A program made the position numbers and the translations under genes. The notes below the pieces were generated by a model. The model saw only the letters and a list, made by a program, of their open reading frames with translations, had not been told where the DNA came from and did no database searches. A DNA stretch of 6,606 bases from NCBI GenBank assembly GCA_964521075.1, contig CAZFPI010000117.1, forward strand, positions 1 through 6,606, read 5' to 3'. This document shows, piece after piece, positions 5,934 to 6,606 of this stretch; position 1 is the first letter of the stretch; the number at the start of each line of letters is the position of its first letter. Origin of the DNA: Sterolibacterium sp964521075. GTDB taxonomy: Bacteria; Pseudomonadota; Gammaproteobacteria; Burkholderiales; Rhodocyclaceae.

Positions 5934-6606
5934 ATGCCCCATACCCTGCCCCTGCACGAACTCGAACAGCGCGACGGCTTCATCGCCCGTCATATCGGCC
6001 CGGATACCCGCGAAATCACCAGAATGCTGGCCACACTCGGCATCGCGAGTCTCGATCAACTAATGGACGAGACGCTTCCCGCCGACATCCGCCTCGCCGC
6101 CCCTCTGGCCCTGCCCGACGCCCTGCCCGAGCATGAAGCCCTGGCCAGGCTCAAGGCCATGTCCAGCCGGAACGTCCTCCTGAAATCGCTGATCGGCATG
6201 GGTTATCACGACACGCGCATGCCCGCCGTGATCCAGCGCAATCTGCTGGAAAACCCGGGCTGGTACACCGCCTACACCCCCTATCAGGCAGAAATTGCCC
6301 AAGGGCGGCTCGAAGCCCTGCTCAACTTCCAGCAGATGGTGATCGACCTCACCGGGCTCGCATTGGCCAACGCATCCCTGCTCGACGAGGCCACCGCCGC
6401 CGCCGAAGCGATGACCATGGCACGGCGGATTTCCCCCGCGAAAACCCGCGCCTTTTTTGTCGACGAAGCCTGCTTCCCACAGACCATCGACGTTCTGAAA
6501 ACCCGCGCAGGTTTTTTTGGCTTTGAACTGATTTTCGGCCGCCCGGAAGAAGTCAGCCAGCACACAGTCTTCGGCGCACTGTTCCAGTATCCCGATGATC
6601 GCGGTG
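5934..6606 (+). CDS. gcvP: Glycine cleavage system P-protein (glycine decarboxylase), N-terminal part, cut by window end
   Basis: Pyridoxal-phosphate glycine dehydrogenase (decarboxylating), which releases CO2 from glycine and loads the aminomethyl group onto GcvH. The first 224 codons are present and the frame is still open at the window edge. Matches to the E. coli protein (957 residues) include GFIARHIGPD (15-24), SLIGMGYHDT (85-94), RNLLENPGWYTAYTPYQAEI (102-121), QGRLEALLNFQQMVIDLTGL (123-142), ASLLDEATAAAEAM (147-160) and FFVDEACFPQTIDVLKTRA (174-192). This is the proteobacterial P-protein N-terminus. The PLP lysine lies further on and is not seen. The ATG at 5934 fits the family start, but no clear Shine-Dalgarno precedes it. 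It follows gcvH by 81 bases, giving the order T-H-P. Confidence 0.97.
   Translation, partial: MPHTLPLHELEQRDGFIARHIGPDTREITRMLATLGIASLDQLMDETLPADIRLAAPLALPDALPEHEALARLKAMSSRNVLLKSLIGMGYHDTRMPAVIQRNLLENPGWYTAYTPYQAEIAQGRLEALLNFQQMVIDLTGLALANASLLDEATAAAEAMTMARRISPAKTRAFFVDEACFPQTIDVLKTRAGFFGFELIFGRPEEVSQHTVFGALFQYPDDRG

Noticed and set aside
1..6606. CRISPR arrays, insertion sequences, tRNA or rRNA genes
   Set aside because: No regular spaced repeats, transposase-like proteins, terminal inverted repeats around a gene, or RNA gene signatures apart from the riboswitch were seen.

Overview
The window looks like the chromosome of a GC-rich, Gram-negative, probably betaproteobacterial bacterium. 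This rests on three things: an EbdA/S25dA-like periplasmic molybdoenzyme with a Tat signal, proteobacterial GcvT, GcvH and single-chain GcvP sequences, and a tandem glycine riboswitch in front of gcvT. A Rhodocyclales/Sterolibacteriaceae-type denitrifier that degrades hydrocarbons or steroids would fit well, but that is inference. All recognisable genes are on the + strand.

Left part (1-3960): the last codons of an unidentified upstream gene end at 55. A leader with several small hairpins follows (56-180). Next is a 961-residue Tat-exported molybdopterin oxidoreductase catalytic (alpha) subunit of the type II DMSO reductase family (181-3066). After it come a perfect terminator-like hairpin (3086-3129) and a TorD/NarJ-like chaperone (3181-3960) that probably matures the alpha subunit in the cytoplasm before Tat export. 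No beta (Fe-S) or gamma (haem b) subunit gene lies between or after these two. They must be upstream, elsewhere, or shared with another enzyme.

Middle part (3961-4330): 370 bases without a gene. They hold a promoter with a consensus TATAAT, a two-aptamer glycine riboswitch (about 4061-4250) and a near-perfect intrinsic terminator (4253-4288).

Right part (4331-6606): gcvT (T-protein), gcvH (lipoyl H-protein) and the first 224 codons of gcvP (P-protein, cut by the window end). Together with the separately encoded L-protein they form the glycine cleavage system, which turns glycine into CO2, ammonia and methylene-tetrahydrofolate. The riboswitch ties expression of this operon to glycine level.

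The glycine system is ordinary. The points most worth following are the identity and substrate of the molybdoenzyme, its altered N-terminal Fe-S ligand spacing, its missing partner genes, and how the riboswitch couples to its terminator.
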